This document shows, in pieces, positions 11,542 to 23,565 of a stretch of DNA of 64,000 nucleotides. The notes under the pieces are model-generated. The model did no database searches. It was not told where the DNA came from and saw only the letters and a program-made list of their open reading frames with translations. The number at the start of each line of letters is the position of its first letter. Within the stretch, counting starts at the first letter, position 1. Origin of the DNA: Silene conica (lineage: Eukaryota > Streptophyta > Magnoliopsida > Caryophyllales > Caryophyllaceae); the NCBI GenBank assembly GCA_029255685.2, contig CM055318.2, positions 8,871,001-8,935,000 of the forward strand. The letters are read 5' to 3'. A program made the position numbers and the translations under genes.

Positions 11542-11789
11542 TTGATTTAGAAACCAAATCAATGTATGTAAATTGCTTAATACTACGTAGTCCTTCATTT
11601 GTTTAGATACGTAGTTCAATAATCTTTGTCAATTAGTACTAAACAAACATATTTCATTAATTTGTGTTTTTGTCCGTTTTCCTCAAAGTAGTACAGTTAT
11701 TTTTTGTTTCTTTTCCCTTCTTTTTAATATAATGTTGCACGTACTACGTCGTATGCGTTTAATGTAGTACGTAAAAATAATAATTTCAG

Positions 11790-12025
11790 TTTCTAATTAT
11801 TTTTTTATCAAGGTAGTACATTTTTCTGTATTGATTTTTGCAGTACACATTTTACTGTATTGAGTAAAAATGTACTGAGGAAATAAATTATTTCACAGTA
11901 CACATTTTGATATTGGAGAGAAAACATTAGAGAGACTAAAGAGAGAAAAGGAAAAGGAAATTAAAAATGATAGGGCTAAAATTGTCAACAGTATACTGTA
12001 TTGAGTAAAATGTGTACTGTGAAAA
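11790..12025. repeat. Inverted and direct repeats of a GTACACATTTTACTGTATTGAG motif
   Basis: CAGTACACATTTTACTGTAT near 11840 recurs in inverse form as TAAAATGTGTACTG near 12005, with partial copies between. This is probably a decayed foldback element; no target duplication was found. Confidence 0.4.
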
Positions 12026-12249
12026 TCAGGAACCTATTTTTATCAGGAAATATTTACATTTTATTATGAAACAGACACAGCAATTACTTGGCAAATTGAC
12101 CTTAATGTACAATTTAATCTAATTGCAAATGAAATTGCTACTAGACATTTAAAATCTTAAATATTATTTATTTTATAACCCCGCTTAATTATCAGTAAAA
12201 TAAATAATGAATATTTATACTTCTATAATAACAAATTTTAAAACAACAT

Positions 12250-12281
12250 GTCTATACAATTTGCGCGGGTTTAAAACTAAT
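12250..12281 (+). mobile_element. Probable Helitron 3' terminus (degenerate hairpin)
   Basis: TACAATTTGCGCGGGTTTAAAACTAA is followed by T. The tail matches other Helitron ends in this window (TTTAAAACTRR|T), but the hairpin stem has decayed. Confidence 0.45.
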
Positions 12282-12852
12282 TCTAAATAATTAAACATTT
12301 ATTAAACATCAAAACAAAATACTAATTAAATTTTGAGATTTTACTGCTGTTAGAATAAACTTTACAGACAAAATCATCATTTATTTTTGTAGCATTTATA
12401 GTTCTCACCGTATTCTTTCAAAACAATGTTAATTATTCAACCTACATTGAATTATAATTTAAAAATAAAAAATAGAAATTTCTACTTTGAAAATTTTCTT
12501 TTAGGTTGAATTAATTATATAGATCAACTGTTTTTAATGAAATAATAATAAAATGTATAAAAATGACAGAGATAGAGGATGTGTAACAAAAGTATGGTAA
12601 TAAAAGTAGAAAACAATAATATCAACAATTATTGCAAAATATTAACAAACATAACAATAATCGTGGCAAAATACTAATAAATTGTTGCAAATGTTTACTA
12701 AAATGTGGTTATATTCGCATATATATTATGACGATATATTATGACAATATACGTATTGACTAATTTTTTTTTTTACAAGTCTATTTTTCCCTTAACGTCC
12801 AGTGTGATCATAAAATCGGATTTACATGACACCGTCGACAACATAGCTAGTC

Positions 12853-12880
12853 CCGTGAATTTCACGGGTAATAAAACTAG
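12853..12880 (+). mobile_element. Helitron 3' terminus
   Basis: The hairpin CCCGTGAATTTCACGGG is followed by TAATAAAACTAG and T. The 5' end was not identified, so the extent is unknown. Confidence 0.55.
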
Positions 12881-13475
12881 TTTCTATATAAATGATAGAT
12901 TCCACTGGGAATATATATTACACACAACAATGTTACAAAAATATAATCAAACAAGGAGAGTAGTGGATAAAAATAAAGTCAGATTTTAAGGGCAAGAGAC
13001 AGTATAATGGGTGTTTCAATAATACAATAATTAAGTACGTTATTCTATGGTTAATGTTGATGGCGTTTAACTAATATTATTGAAGGTTTAGAAGTTGTTA
13101 TCTTATACTCTATTAGTGTGGATTTCGAATTGATTTTTATTTGGGACGGTTACGTTGTATTGGTAATATTTTTATAGTGGAAAGTCGACCTATACTTCTG
13201 GTTTGTAAGGGTTTGTCCTGGGTTAAATACCGTCTCATCTCATTATTGCTTGCAATTCTTTACTTTTGCAATTTACTTGTCGTTTGATTACATCATTTCA
13301 TTGTGAGCGAAAGATTGATGTTAATTTCCCAACAAAAACTAACTTTAATCATAACAATTTAACAAATTAACAAAAATACAGAATAATTTTTTATAATAAT
13401 ATACATATTCTACAATAATATTTGCCATAATTTCTAATAGTCATTTTAGACAAATCCAAACTACCACATCCCCTA

Positions 13476-15443
13476 TCTATAAAAGGAAGGTCTTTTCTAG
13501 GCTTGTGATTGGCTGAAATTTTTACTTTTTCTTTTTTTTTACACATTAACCAACCCCACTCTCTCCACTTACTCTCCCTCCAATTAATTACCCTCTCTCC
13601 TCATTTCTTATTATTTTTCATATACATATTCATATGTTAAAAAGCTTATGATAAAAAAATTAATCACATTCAACATTACAATAAAAGAAAATTTTAAAAA
13701 AATCGGAAATCTATATAGGGGACAACAAATTTTAATAAAAAAAACTACAATTCCGGAAAATTAACCTCTTGGATACCTTGATAATTAAAAATTAAATTAG
13801 AATTTTTGTATGAACGGTCTCATACTCTCATACCATAAGACGATCAACATATATAAAAAGAAAAATCGTTTATTAGCACTGAAGGAACAACTTTTTATAT
13901 GCGACCGTATTACTCTATAATTTGTGACAATTAAAATGTATAAAAGCAAATTTATATACTATATAAACATATACATTAAATTTAACACGAGACCCAAATT
14001 TTAAGATTTTGATGAAAAATAAATCCTAAAAATATCTATATTTCCAAAAATGTCACTATTTAATCAAAAGTGGTCACTACGTATCAAAATGTGATCACTT
14101 TCCTACTGGTCGCATGTGCGACCGTCGTAAAGTAGAATTTTGCGAAATGGTAAATTAAGGCTACATAAAATGATACGAGTAATAATTATTATTAGGTGAT
14201 ATTGTCGACTCATGCATCTATATTGATCCATGTTTTTATGGTTGTCTATTAGCCCAAAATATATATTTTTACAAGCTCTGAAATAGTTGGGGTCAACAAA
14301 AATATACAATGCTGTTTTATTATATACGGTTTTAGATTAAATCCCTTATCAATAAAAGGAACAACATTTCCTATTTTTTCATTGGTTGCTTAATTTTAGG
14401 AAACTAAAAACCTTCTTTCTCGCCATGTCGCACCACTCACACAAGGAGCTTTAATTTTTCTTCTTTTTTACTTTTCTCCATTTAACATTCTAAAGTTACA
14501 AATAATTTTTATCTCCATAATAAAAAAAAAACAACTTTACTCCAAATTCGAAAATAAAAAAATCACTAAAATTCTACCCAGAAACATAAAATTCAACAAT
14601 ATTAAAAAAAAGTTGGACAATTAGAAGTAATTAACAAATATTTAGAGCTATGAAAAACGAAAAAAAAAACGAAAAAAATTATACAAAGGGTTAAAAATTA
14701 ACAAACATACGTATATCTAAAAAAATGAAAAAAATACACGAGGAGATAAAAATTAACAAAAAAACATAAATTAAAAAATGAAAGAAACGTAGATCAAAGA
14801 TTTTTGAATAAGATCAAATAAACCCAACCCATAAAATTAAAAAAATGAAAAAAATACACGAGGAGATCAAAATTAACAAAAACACGTAGATTAAAAAATG
14901 AAAGAAACGTAGATCAATTTTTTTTGAATAAGATCAAATAAACCCAACCCATTAAATTAACAAAAAAAAAAATATAAATTTACGATTTTTAAGAAAATAT
15001 AACCTTCGAGAATTAGTCAATTAAAACTACGTTAACATCGAGTAAAAAGATGGTCTTAATCACAATACATAATTATTTTCTTTATAAATCATCCACAAAT
15101 TTTAAGAGACTGCTATTAAAAATATTTCTATCATTTTACTTTCATTTAGAGAGTAAGTTATTTAAAGGGTAAGATATAGAAATACAATACTATTTCTTTA
15201 TCTATTTTATATGGTTCAAATTTATTTCATAATGTCCTGATTATTTATTTCAATTTATATAATCATTTAAAAAAATTTAATTATACCAGTAAATCAATTA
15301 TTTGGAGTCAAAATCATCCCCGAATTCATAATTTATTATTTCTCATTTAAGTTCATATTAAATTATATTTGTACTACTTTTTTAATATATTTACGAAATT
15401 TTTAGAAATAGACCCGTACATTTTTGTACGGGCATCAAACTAG
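13476..15443 (+). mobile_element. Candidate non-autonomous Helitron
   Basis: The 5' candidate is A|TCTATAAAAGGAAGG at 13476. The 3' end is the hairpin CCCGTACATTTTTGTACGGG, then CATCAAACTAG, with host T at 15444. A|T flanks and the lack of a duplication fit Helitrons. A second similar 5' start (A|TCAATAAAAGGAAC) lies at 14349, so either the element is 1.1 kb or two elements are nested. No Rep or helicase sequence is present. Confidence 0.5.
14700..14960. repeat. Two-copy tandem repeat, about 122-bp unit
   Basis: AATACACGAGGAGATAAAAA and AATACACGAGGAGATCAAAA each head a unit that continues with GAAAGAAACGTAGATCAA and AAATAAACCCAACCCAT. The array is inside the Helitron candidate. Confidence 0.65.
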
Positions 15444-15619
15444 TCACTATATAAAGTCAAGGTTGAAAAAATGTTAAGTTTGACTTTTGCTTTGATGTAT
15501 AATTGATGCGATATGTCAATTATTAACAATATATTTTAAAAAATAGATGATTTTGTTTGATCAATCCATTATCAAAAAAAACTAATTGACTAAACACGTG
15601 AGATTAATAAATTAATTGA

Positions 15620-15715
15620 AGGAGTTGAGAGGTTCTAGCTTCGACCCAGCTAGGGGTGATGCGAGAATACATGGGTCCGGGAATCAACCTACTCATCATT
15701 AAAAAAAATTAATTA
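15620..15715 (+). mobile_element. SINE fragment
   Basis: GGAGTTGAGAGG, GCGAGAATACATGGGTCCGG and then CTCATCATTAAAAAA match, in order, segments of the SINE at 52195-52372. The central part is deleted. The A-rich end agrees with a retroposed copy. Confidence 0.5.
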
Positions 15716-15719
15716 AACA

Positions 15720-17479
15720 ATCAATTATTTAAATCAGAATTTACTAATCTCACCGAATATATTGTTTACTACCGTATACTTATGAAACATGAAATCTAGG
15801 AGCTAGAGCCTTGGTTTATCAATTTTTTACCTTCGGTTCCACCTACTTGATTGCTCTTTCTGCTCTTCCCTAAACACGATCATTCTTTTACGTTTTACCA
15901 TTGAACAATTACGTCCAACTACTATTAAATCTATTTTGTTCAACGCATGTAAGTCTTCTCCGTCTATCATTACACTAATGAATATAAATAATAAATGCAT
16001 TAAAAACTAATTAAAAAGATAAAGATAAAAGAAATTACCTATTATGAGAGAAAAGTCGTTGACATTCATTTGAAACCGTCTCTTAAGATTTTGTGGCTCA
16101 CCCTATTTTTATTTTGCTTTTGCCTAACTAATAGTACGTCATGATTGATAATCAAATTGTACCAAAAAAAAAAAAAAAATTGATAATCTAATCAAAGTTA
16201 GTTTGACCAACTATAGGCGTTTAATTATTTTGCAAAAATTAGGTCATTTTTTAATTCAGGTAGCTACAAAACCAATGGCCGTTTAATTGGTTTTTAGGTC
16301 TATACCAACATTAATGATTCCTAAGATCAATGTTTGTTAATTATTAACGAGTATATACTCTGTATTATTTATCAATAGGTTTTATTTGTAAGTCTGTAAT
16401 GGATTAAGTAGCACTCATAGAAATAAACAAGACAAAAAGTAAGATGCAAGGAATCTCAAATGATTTGTCTTTATTTTCCCATTTTGGTTTTATTTGACCC
16501 GTTATAGGCCGTCACAAATAAGAATTTTTGATTATTTATATCTTGTTAGAGAAGTATTAGGCTATACTCTGTACTATGTACATCACAAATTCTAAAATAA
16601 AACGGTCTCACGGTTAGATAGTCCATTTTATAATAAATTAGTTATTTAACATTAATAAACGAATTTTCTTTTTATATATTGAGACCGTCTTACACAAAAG
16701 TTACCGTTTCACAAGTTTCATTCCAGCATGTTGTCCTCTCAATATACTATGTAGAATCAAGTTAGTACTAATAATTTGCTAAAACATTGTTAAAAAATAA
16801 TTAATATTACTCAACTAAAATGTTTGAAGTTTGAACGGTTGGTTATACAAATAATAATGAAAATATGGCTTTTTAAACTGTGTATCTTGTTACCCTAAAT
16901 GTGCAGGATTTACAAGATTAAAAATCGTTAACTCCGGCAAAAAAGATTTTATACTTTAATTTCTCCTAAGAGTATCGATTTTTTTTTTTTGAGAGTAAGA
17001 GTATCGATTTTAAGAATCTTGTCATAGATGTATCTTTGAAAAATTTGGCAAACGTGGCAACTTTTATTAGTAATTATGAAATAATAAGTACAGAGTAATT
17101 ATTTCCACTCAGGGGGCCTATACCTAATTGAGGTATTAGTACGCGGTGTTTCACCCAAAAGGCACCGAAATTATCACTTTTTAGACCTTGATTTGAAAAT
17201 GATAGTGTAGTTAGTTGGAGTTAACGGCCGTTTTACATAAGTCGATTTTATATTATGAGACAGTTTTATTGTATAAAGACTGTGTTTAAAAACTTACGTG
17301 TATTTTATTACATCCGCTATAAAATGTGTATATTTTCTTTTTTAACTACTTTTTTTAACGACTATGTTATTAGTGAAAAATAAGACGGAGATACTAAATT
17401 TCAGTAGCAGAAAGGTAATCAACATATACTTGCTAGTACTCCGTATTATATAAATAGCTTGCGCGGTTACGCTGTGTTA
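15720..17479. other. AT-rich intergenic sequence
   Basis: I see only short A/T runs and isolated AGACGGTCTC-type motifs. No gene or complete element could be supported. Confidence 0.4.
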
Positions 17480-17488
17480 ATAAATTAA

Positions 17489-18265
17489 CGTAGTTGCTAA
17501 ATCCCGCACACTAGTTTACTTAATCCAACACTTTTCTACCCTAAATTTCAATAATTGCTCTTTGTATAAAAAATTAAAAAAAACCTTTAAAGAATTTAAA
17601 AACTTCTCCCTTCTTTAAACTCTAAACCCAAACCGTCTCTTATTTGTTCAACTTTATGGATCGTAATTCGACCTATCAAACGTAATTTTGCAGTTTATCT
17701 TAATTTTCTTTTTTAATTCCCTTATTTAGTTGATGTTTTTTTAAAAAAAGAGAGATTTCGTTAACAATTAGGAATTTTGCTCTTATTTTTGAAGTAAAAC
17801 TTTGAACATTTTTGTTAATTGATTCCAATAACCCACTATACGTCCAATATCCCTAATCAATATGCCTGCACAAGACTTCATTTTTGCATAATTTTTATTT
17901 CTGGGCATTGAATATAATCTATATGTATTGAATAGCACCGTGCGTTCGTGCTCCTGTCTAATTGAATAAAAGCATTGGGCAGTTCAAGAATCAGAGCAAC
18001 AACGTCGTGAGGGAAGCTTTGTTGGGTGTTAGGTTCTGGTTTCGCGTAGGGATGGTTGTGTGGAGGGGACCAAGGGTGGCCTCCGACTTTGGGAGGGTGG
18101 TTGCCGGAGGAGGGATCGGAATTGATTTTGGGGATTTTAATTTCTCTTGTTTCTCTCTTGTTTTTTCTCTTGTGGTGGGAATGAAAAAAGGAAGAGGGTA
18201 TAATCGGAATAAATGTGAAAAATGTGTGGAATTAAGTAAAATGATGTGCGGGATTTAACACGTCC
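17489..18265. mobile_element. Non-autonomous MULE-type element with a possible gene fragment
   Basis: The left arm contains GCTAAATCCCGCACACTAG and the right arm, reverse-complemented, GTTAAATCCCGCACATCA. Candidate 9-bp target duplications ATAAATTAA (17480) and CTAAATTAA (18266) match at 8 of 9 positions. Duplication length and the GGACGTGTTAAAT end resemble the large MULE at 29822 (GGGGCGTGTTAAAT). The inner part (about 17960-18255) is GC-richer than its surroundings and open on the plus strand, with a Gly/Val-rich translation (VVWRGPRVASDFGRVVAGGG). It may be a captured host fragment, but I do not recognise it. Confidence 0.55.
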
Positions 18266-18488
18266 CTAAATTAAAACCCAATTACTGAATAAAAAAGGTA
18301 ATGTATAAAGAAATGTTGGCTTTAAGGTTGACTTTTCTACAATAAGACATGATATATTATAATATAAAAGTAATTAAACACGAAATGAAACACAAAAATA
18401 GAATACAGTATCTCGACTCAATTTTCTTACACAATTTATAGTTCACGCTCCGAAAATTACATGATTTAATTTTTGGTAATATTAATAA

Positions 18489-19439
18489 GGGGCTGTTTGG
18501 TTCATACAATTGGAATGGAATGGAATGGATTCTAATACCAAGGAGGTATGGAGTTAGAATGTCATACTTATTAATGCTTGTTTGGTTTGATCTCGTAATG
18601 GATTGTAAATGTCATTCTTATTGTTTGGTTCACATTTGGAATGAATTTGAAATTATTTCATTTTCTTCATCATAGATACTGCAATTATATTATTCTGAAT
18701 TAAAATTAACTACAACAAAGCCAAAATTCAAATTAATTCATAAACGACAATAGCAAAATTATTCTAAGACCGAAAAAATTCCATATCAAATATTCTACGA
18801 AAAAATTCCACATAAAATGTTTTATGAAAAAAATCCACATAAAATGTTTTATGAAAAATACACAGCTTTTTTTATGAAAAAAAATCCACATAAAATGTTT
18901 TATGAAAAAAATCAACATAAAATGTTATACGAAAAAAAATCCACATAGAGTGTTTTATGAAAAAAAATCCACATAAAATGTTTTATGAAAAATACGCAAC
19001 TTTTTTTTATGACAAAAATCCGCATAAAATGTTTTATGAAAAAATCCACATAAAATGCTTTACGAAAAAATACACATAAAGTGTTTTATGAAAAAAATAC
19101 ACGTAACATGTTTTATCCAAAAAAAATACGCAACTTTTTTATGAAAAAAAATCCATATAAAATATTTTATGAAAAAAATATCCATATAGAATATTTTATG
19201 AAAAATACGTAACTTTTTTATGAAAAAAATCTACACAAAATATTTTTTAGAAAATACGTAACTTGGATGGGGTGGAATGGAGTTAGAATCCTGGGTTGAG
19301 ACATGGGTATGGGATTCCAAGGGTTTAGAATGGATTTAGAATCACTTGAATATCAAACTCCATTCCAAAAAGGTTCAACCAAATACTTGAATGAATGAAA
19401 TCCATTCCAATCCACCCCAAATACCCCAACCAAACACAC
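18489..19439. mobile_element. Tourist/Harbinger-type MITE with internal minisatellite
   Basis: GGGGCTGTTTGGTT at the left end and AACCAAACACAC at the right end are inverted. TAA flanks both sides (18486-18488 and 19440-19442), as for PIF/Harbinger elements. Inner arms carry GGAATGGAATGG/CCATTCCAATCC. The centre (about 18770-19260) is an array of TCCACATAAAATGTTTTATG plus an A-run, unit about 28-30 bases, 15 or so imperfect copies. Confidence 0.75.
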
Positions 19440-19442
19440 TAA

Positions 19443-20159
19443 GGCCCTGTTCTTTTGGACTTCAAGTCACTTAATTTAAGTTCACTTCAGATCCTATAAG
19501 TTCAGTTCAGTTCAGTTCAGTTCCTATAAGTTCAGTTCAGTTCCTATAAGTTCAGTTCAGTTCAGATCCTATAAGTTCAGTTCAGTTCAGTTCCTATAAG
19601 TTCAGTTCAGTTCCTATAAGTTCAGTTCAGTTCAGTTCAGTTCCTATAAGTTCAGTTCAGTTCAGTTCCTATAAGTTCAGTTCAGTTCAGTTCAGTTCCT
19701 ATAAGTTCAGTTCAGTTCAGTTCAGTTCCTATAAGTTTAGTTCATGTAAACTCAATTAAGAGATGTTATATACGGAGTATTATTTTTAACAACCGATACA
19801 AACATTTCTTTTAATTATTCGATACACGTTCTCTATAAAAAAAACAACTCATTAATAATTTACCCGTCTTTTACTCTCTAATTAATGCCAAACTATCATC
19901 CTCATTAATGCCAAAAAACAACAACTCATCATATGACGCCCTCACCCTCACCAATTGTCACTCTCCCATTAATCAATTTCTTCATCACCATTGTTAGAGA
20001 AAATAAATGGTTAGAGAAAATTGTAATAGTGAATTATTTTTTATCGTAATGTAATTGTAGTATAATGTATGAACTATGAACAAACCATTATATATAAAGT
20101 TGAAAATATTTTAAACTACCTTGTGTTTTAGACTAATTTTTTATCAATGTCATCTATTG

Positions 20160-20248
<89 letters not shown>

Positions 20249-20303
20249 CAACAACAACAACAACAATAATAACAATAACAACAATAACAACAACAACAAC
20301 AAC

Positions 20304-20346
<43 letters not shown>

Positions 20347-20680
20347 GTTAACTTAAATTAAAATAAAGTTAATTAAGTTCGGATTTTATAAGTTCAGTTC
20401 AGTTTCTATAAGTTAAGTTCAGTTCAGTTCCTATAAGTTCAGTTTACTTCAGTTCAGTTCCTATAAGTTCAGTTCAGTTCCTATAAGTTCAGTTCAGTTC
20501 AGTTCAGTTCCTATAAGTTCAGTTCAGTTTCTATAAGTTCAGTTCAGTTCAGTTCCTATAAGTTCAGTTCAGTTCAGTTCCTATAAGTTCAGTTCAGTTC
20601 CTATAAGTTCAGTTCAGTTCAGATCCTATAAGTTCAGTTCAGTTCAGTTCAGTTAAGTTTCAGTCCAAAAGAACAGGGCC
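19443..20680. mobile_element. Tourist/Harbinger-type MITE filled with TTCAG arrays
   Basis: The ends GGCCCTGTTCTTTTGGACTT and CAGTCCAAAAGAACAGGGCC are inverted. TAA flanks both sides, and the left TAA (19440-19442) is shared with the preceding MITE. Both inner arms hold arrays of CTATAAGTTCAGTTCAGTTC in the same orientation, so they are direct rather than inverted. A TAA/CAA triplet microsatellite lies between them. No coding capacity was seen. Confidence 0.8.
20165..20346. repeat. (TAA)n/(CAA)n microsatellite, about 180 bp
   Basis: About 28 TAA-type triplets, then AAC/AAT triplets, then TAA triplets again. It produces a poly-Asn reading frame that is not a gene. Confidence 0.95.
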
Positions 20681-20689
20681 TAAGTAAAG

Positions 20690-21095
20690 TTAATAATACA
20701 GGATTAGGAGTAGCATTAAGAAAGTCATACCGACAGGAAATGTAGAATACAAGGGCAAAAAGTGACCCACAAAGCCCATACAAAGGCGGACCCAGCGGGT
20801 CCAATTTTGTGCCTTTGTCCATTTGCCGGGTTGCCCCACTTTCTAGTTTTGTCGGCCAATATCCTCTCCTATTTATTTTTCTTCTTTATTTGACCCATCT
20901 AATACAAATTACAGTATAAAAATTACAGTATAAAGTAGTACTAACATTTAAATATTAAAAGTCAACGTTAATGCCAACATTTCTTTCATGTATTATAACT
21001 TTTTTTTTAATTTACTAATTGTTTTTTTTTAACTTATTAACACGGTCTAACCGATTAACACGGTCTAACCGCACAAGCTTTTTATGTAATACACG
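20690..21095. other. Intergenic spacer between two related MITEs
   Basis: No gene was seen. A short direct repeat of TTAACACGGTCTAACCG lies at about 21037-21070. Confidence 0.45.
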
Positions 21096-21098
21096 ATC

Positions 21099-22074
21099 AC
21101 TATTCTTTTGGACTTCAAGTCACTTAATTTAAGTTCACTTCAGATTCTATAAGTTCAGTTCAGTTCAGTTCAGTTCCTATAAGTTCAGTTCAGTTCAGAT
21201 CCTATAAGTTCAGTTCAGTTCAGTTCCTATAAGTTCAGTTCAGTTCAGTTCCTATAAGTTCAGTTCAGTTCAGTTCGTATAAGTTCAGTTCAGTTCAGTT
21301 CAATTTCTATAAGTTCAGTTCATATAAACTCAATTAAGAAAAATTATATACGGAGTATTATTTTTAACAACCTATACAAACATTTCGCTTTAATTATTTG
21401 ATACACGTCATCTATAAAAAAAACAATTCATTAATAATTTACCCGTCTTTTACTCTCTAATTGATGTCAAACTATCATCCTCATTCATGCCAAAAAATAA
21501 CTCATTATACGACACACTCACCCTTACCAATTGTCACTCTCCCATTAATTAGCTTCTTCATCACCATTGTTAGAGAAAATAAATGGTTAGAAATGTAATA
21601 GTGAATTATTTTTTATCGTAATGTAATCGTAGTATAATGTATGAAATATGAACAAACCATTATATATAAAGTTGAAAATATTTTAAATTACCTTGTGTTT
21701 AAGACTATTTTTTATCAATGTCATCTATTGAACAACAACAACAACAACAACAACAATAATAATAATAATAGTTAACTTAAATTAAAATAAAGTTAATTAA
21801 GTTCGGATTTTATAAGTTCAGTTCAGTTCAGTTCAGATCCTATAAGTTAAGTTCAGTTCAGATCCTATACGTTCAGTTTAGTTCAGTTCCTATAAGTTCA
21901 GTTCAATTCCTATAAGTTCAGTTCAGTTCCTATAAGTTAAGTTCAGTTCAGTTCCTATAAGTTCAGTTTAGTTCAGATCCTATAAGTTCAGTTCAGATCC
22001 TATAAGTTCAGTTCAGATCCTATAAGTTCAGTTCAGTTCAGTTAAGTTAAGTTTCAGTCCAAAAGAACAGGGCC
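21099..22074. mobile_element. Second TTCAG-array Tourist-type MITE
   Basis: This has the same family organisation as 19443-20680: TATTCTTTTGGACTTCAAG at the left, CAGTCCAAAAGAACAGGGCC at the right, and direct CTATAAGTTCAGTTCAG arrays. The intervening segment is also shared (AACTATCATCCTCATT, CACTCTCCCATTAAT). The outer GGCCCTG of the left end is lost and the microsatellite is much shorter, so this copy has diverged. Confidence 0.75.
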
Positions 22075-22139
22075 TTTAAGTATTACCCTCTCATTTTTCA
22101 TTATAACTGTCTTTCACAATAAAATATACTAATACCTCT

Positions 22140-22335
22140 TATGTTATACACAAAATCTCATTGAAAACGGACATTATCCGTTACAAGTTGAAAACGACAC
22201 AATATGACACTATCGATAGGTACTCCATTTTCCCTCGCTTGTCTTCCACTTGCCTTATTGTGAGAGAGACGTTATATGTATTCAACTTATAACGGCTAGT
22301 GTTCGTCACAAACAAGACGCTTTGTATTTTATATA
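22140..22335. mobile_element. Degenerate foldback element with ACGGATAATATCCGT-type motifs
   Basis: AAACGGACATTATCCGTTACAAGTTG on the left is answered by CAACTTATAACGGCTAGTG on the right. This is the same loose family as 7835 and 40640; the ends are not defined. Confidence 0.35.
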
Positions 22336-22497
22336 TGATGTTCCCCTTTCTTTTTCCATCTAATTTCATTGTTGGTCCCTCATTTTTTAAACAATTTTAT
22401 ATGGTTTAAAATTAATTTGATGTGGAGTTATGTGTATTTTACGATCTAAATTAATTCTATTATATGGTGAAATCGTGTTGTTAGGAACAAAAAAAAT

Positions 22498-22895
22498 GTA
22501 GATCTAATAGTATTTTTGTCGCAGAAGCGCTTGCTTTAAAAGAAGGTATTTTAGCCGCTAAACGATTAGGAATCTCTAAGTTAATTGTGGAGGGTGATAA
22601 TTTATGTGTTATCAACTCACTCTGTAGCACCTGGCAGATGCCGTGGGAAATCTCTAGTATTATCGAGGATGTGAAACTTGATCTTCATTTTTTCGATGAA
22701 GTGATAATTAAACATTGTTTCCGTGAAAGCCAACAAGGTTGTTGATTTCATGGCTTCTGTTGGACATTCATGTCCAACTCTCTCGAGGTGGGTTGAAAGC
22801 CGGTGACTTCAACTTACCTTACTCATTCGAAAGGATGAGATAAGTTGGTCTTATTCAAGAGGATCAATCTAGTTTCCTTACCTTATCAAAAAAAA
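22498..22895 (+). pseudogene. LINE 3' fragment with RNase H domain
   Basis: A plus-strand reading frame gives AEALALKEGILAAKRLG, KLIVEGDNLCVINSL and IIEDVKLDLHFFDEVIIKH. This is the C-terminal RNase H type domain found at the end of plant L1-type LINE ORF2 (compare AEAKAVVFGLEVMRSLG in the LINE at 52.9-57 kb). The frame then breaks: HCFRESQQGC ends in a stop, while the tail VDFMASVGHSCPTLSRW is in another frame. An A-run follows at about 22888-22898. It is a severely 5'-truncated, inactive copy. Confidence 0.7.
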
Positions 22896-22899
22896 AATT

Positions 22900-23565
22900 C
22901 TATCTTTTCTATATAAAAGCAGAATCATTTCAAGCCTTCTCATTCACCCACGTCATTATATATAATTTTTTTTATTGTTAATGTGGGACCCACATACTAG
23001 ACTATGGAATTAGTTTCTTGAAAACTAGCGCTTTTTTTATACGGTTTTTTTTATGTTTGTGATTTACACTTAATGAAGTAATAAATAATGTTTAATTTAA
23101 ACAAAATAATACATAATTTTTTCCAATTTTTTTTACTACAATAATAAATAATAAATTAAAATTACTAGTTTAGTCAAATTTTTACAACACTAATCAATTA
23201 TATATACAAATTGACACAAAATCAATATTATTACAAAAAAAAATATTGTTGCAAACAATATTAAATAAAAAACAAGCACTTGACACATCTGATGGTAGAA
23301 GTGATGAAAAGAAGAGGTGCATTTGTAATATGAAAATAAAGAAATTTAGGATTAGGATGAATGGATGATAGCAATGTAGCGGAAAAAATAATAGTAATCT
23401 TTAATTATACTCCGTAGATGGTAGCATAAAAACTTTGAACTTAACTTAATTAATGGTGTAATTGTGCAAGTCAAGACACATTTTGCATAAATCATTAAAA
23501 CAATATTAGATATTGTATTAGTATGAAAAAATTCAACACAAAATGAATTTTGCATCAAGTTGGAA
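22900..23565. other. AT-rich sequence with a possible Helitron-like 5' start
   Basis: TCTATATAAAAGCAGAATC at about 22910 resembles the Helitron 5' starts proposed elsewhere in this window, but no matching 3' end was found. Nothing else is assigned. Confidence 0.25.

Noticed and set aside
18733-18918. Minus-strand ORF with repeated HFMWIFFI motif
   Set aside because: It is translated from the AT-rich minisatellite in the MITE at 18489-19439.
20121-20351. ORF encoding a poly-asparagine protein
   Set aside because: It is the reading of a TAA/CAA triplet microsatellite inside a MITE.
19490-22040. Regular TTCAG and CTATAAG repeats that might suggest a CRISPR array
   Set aside because: There are no unique spacers; the repeats are continuous, lie inside MITE ends, and the genome is a plant.
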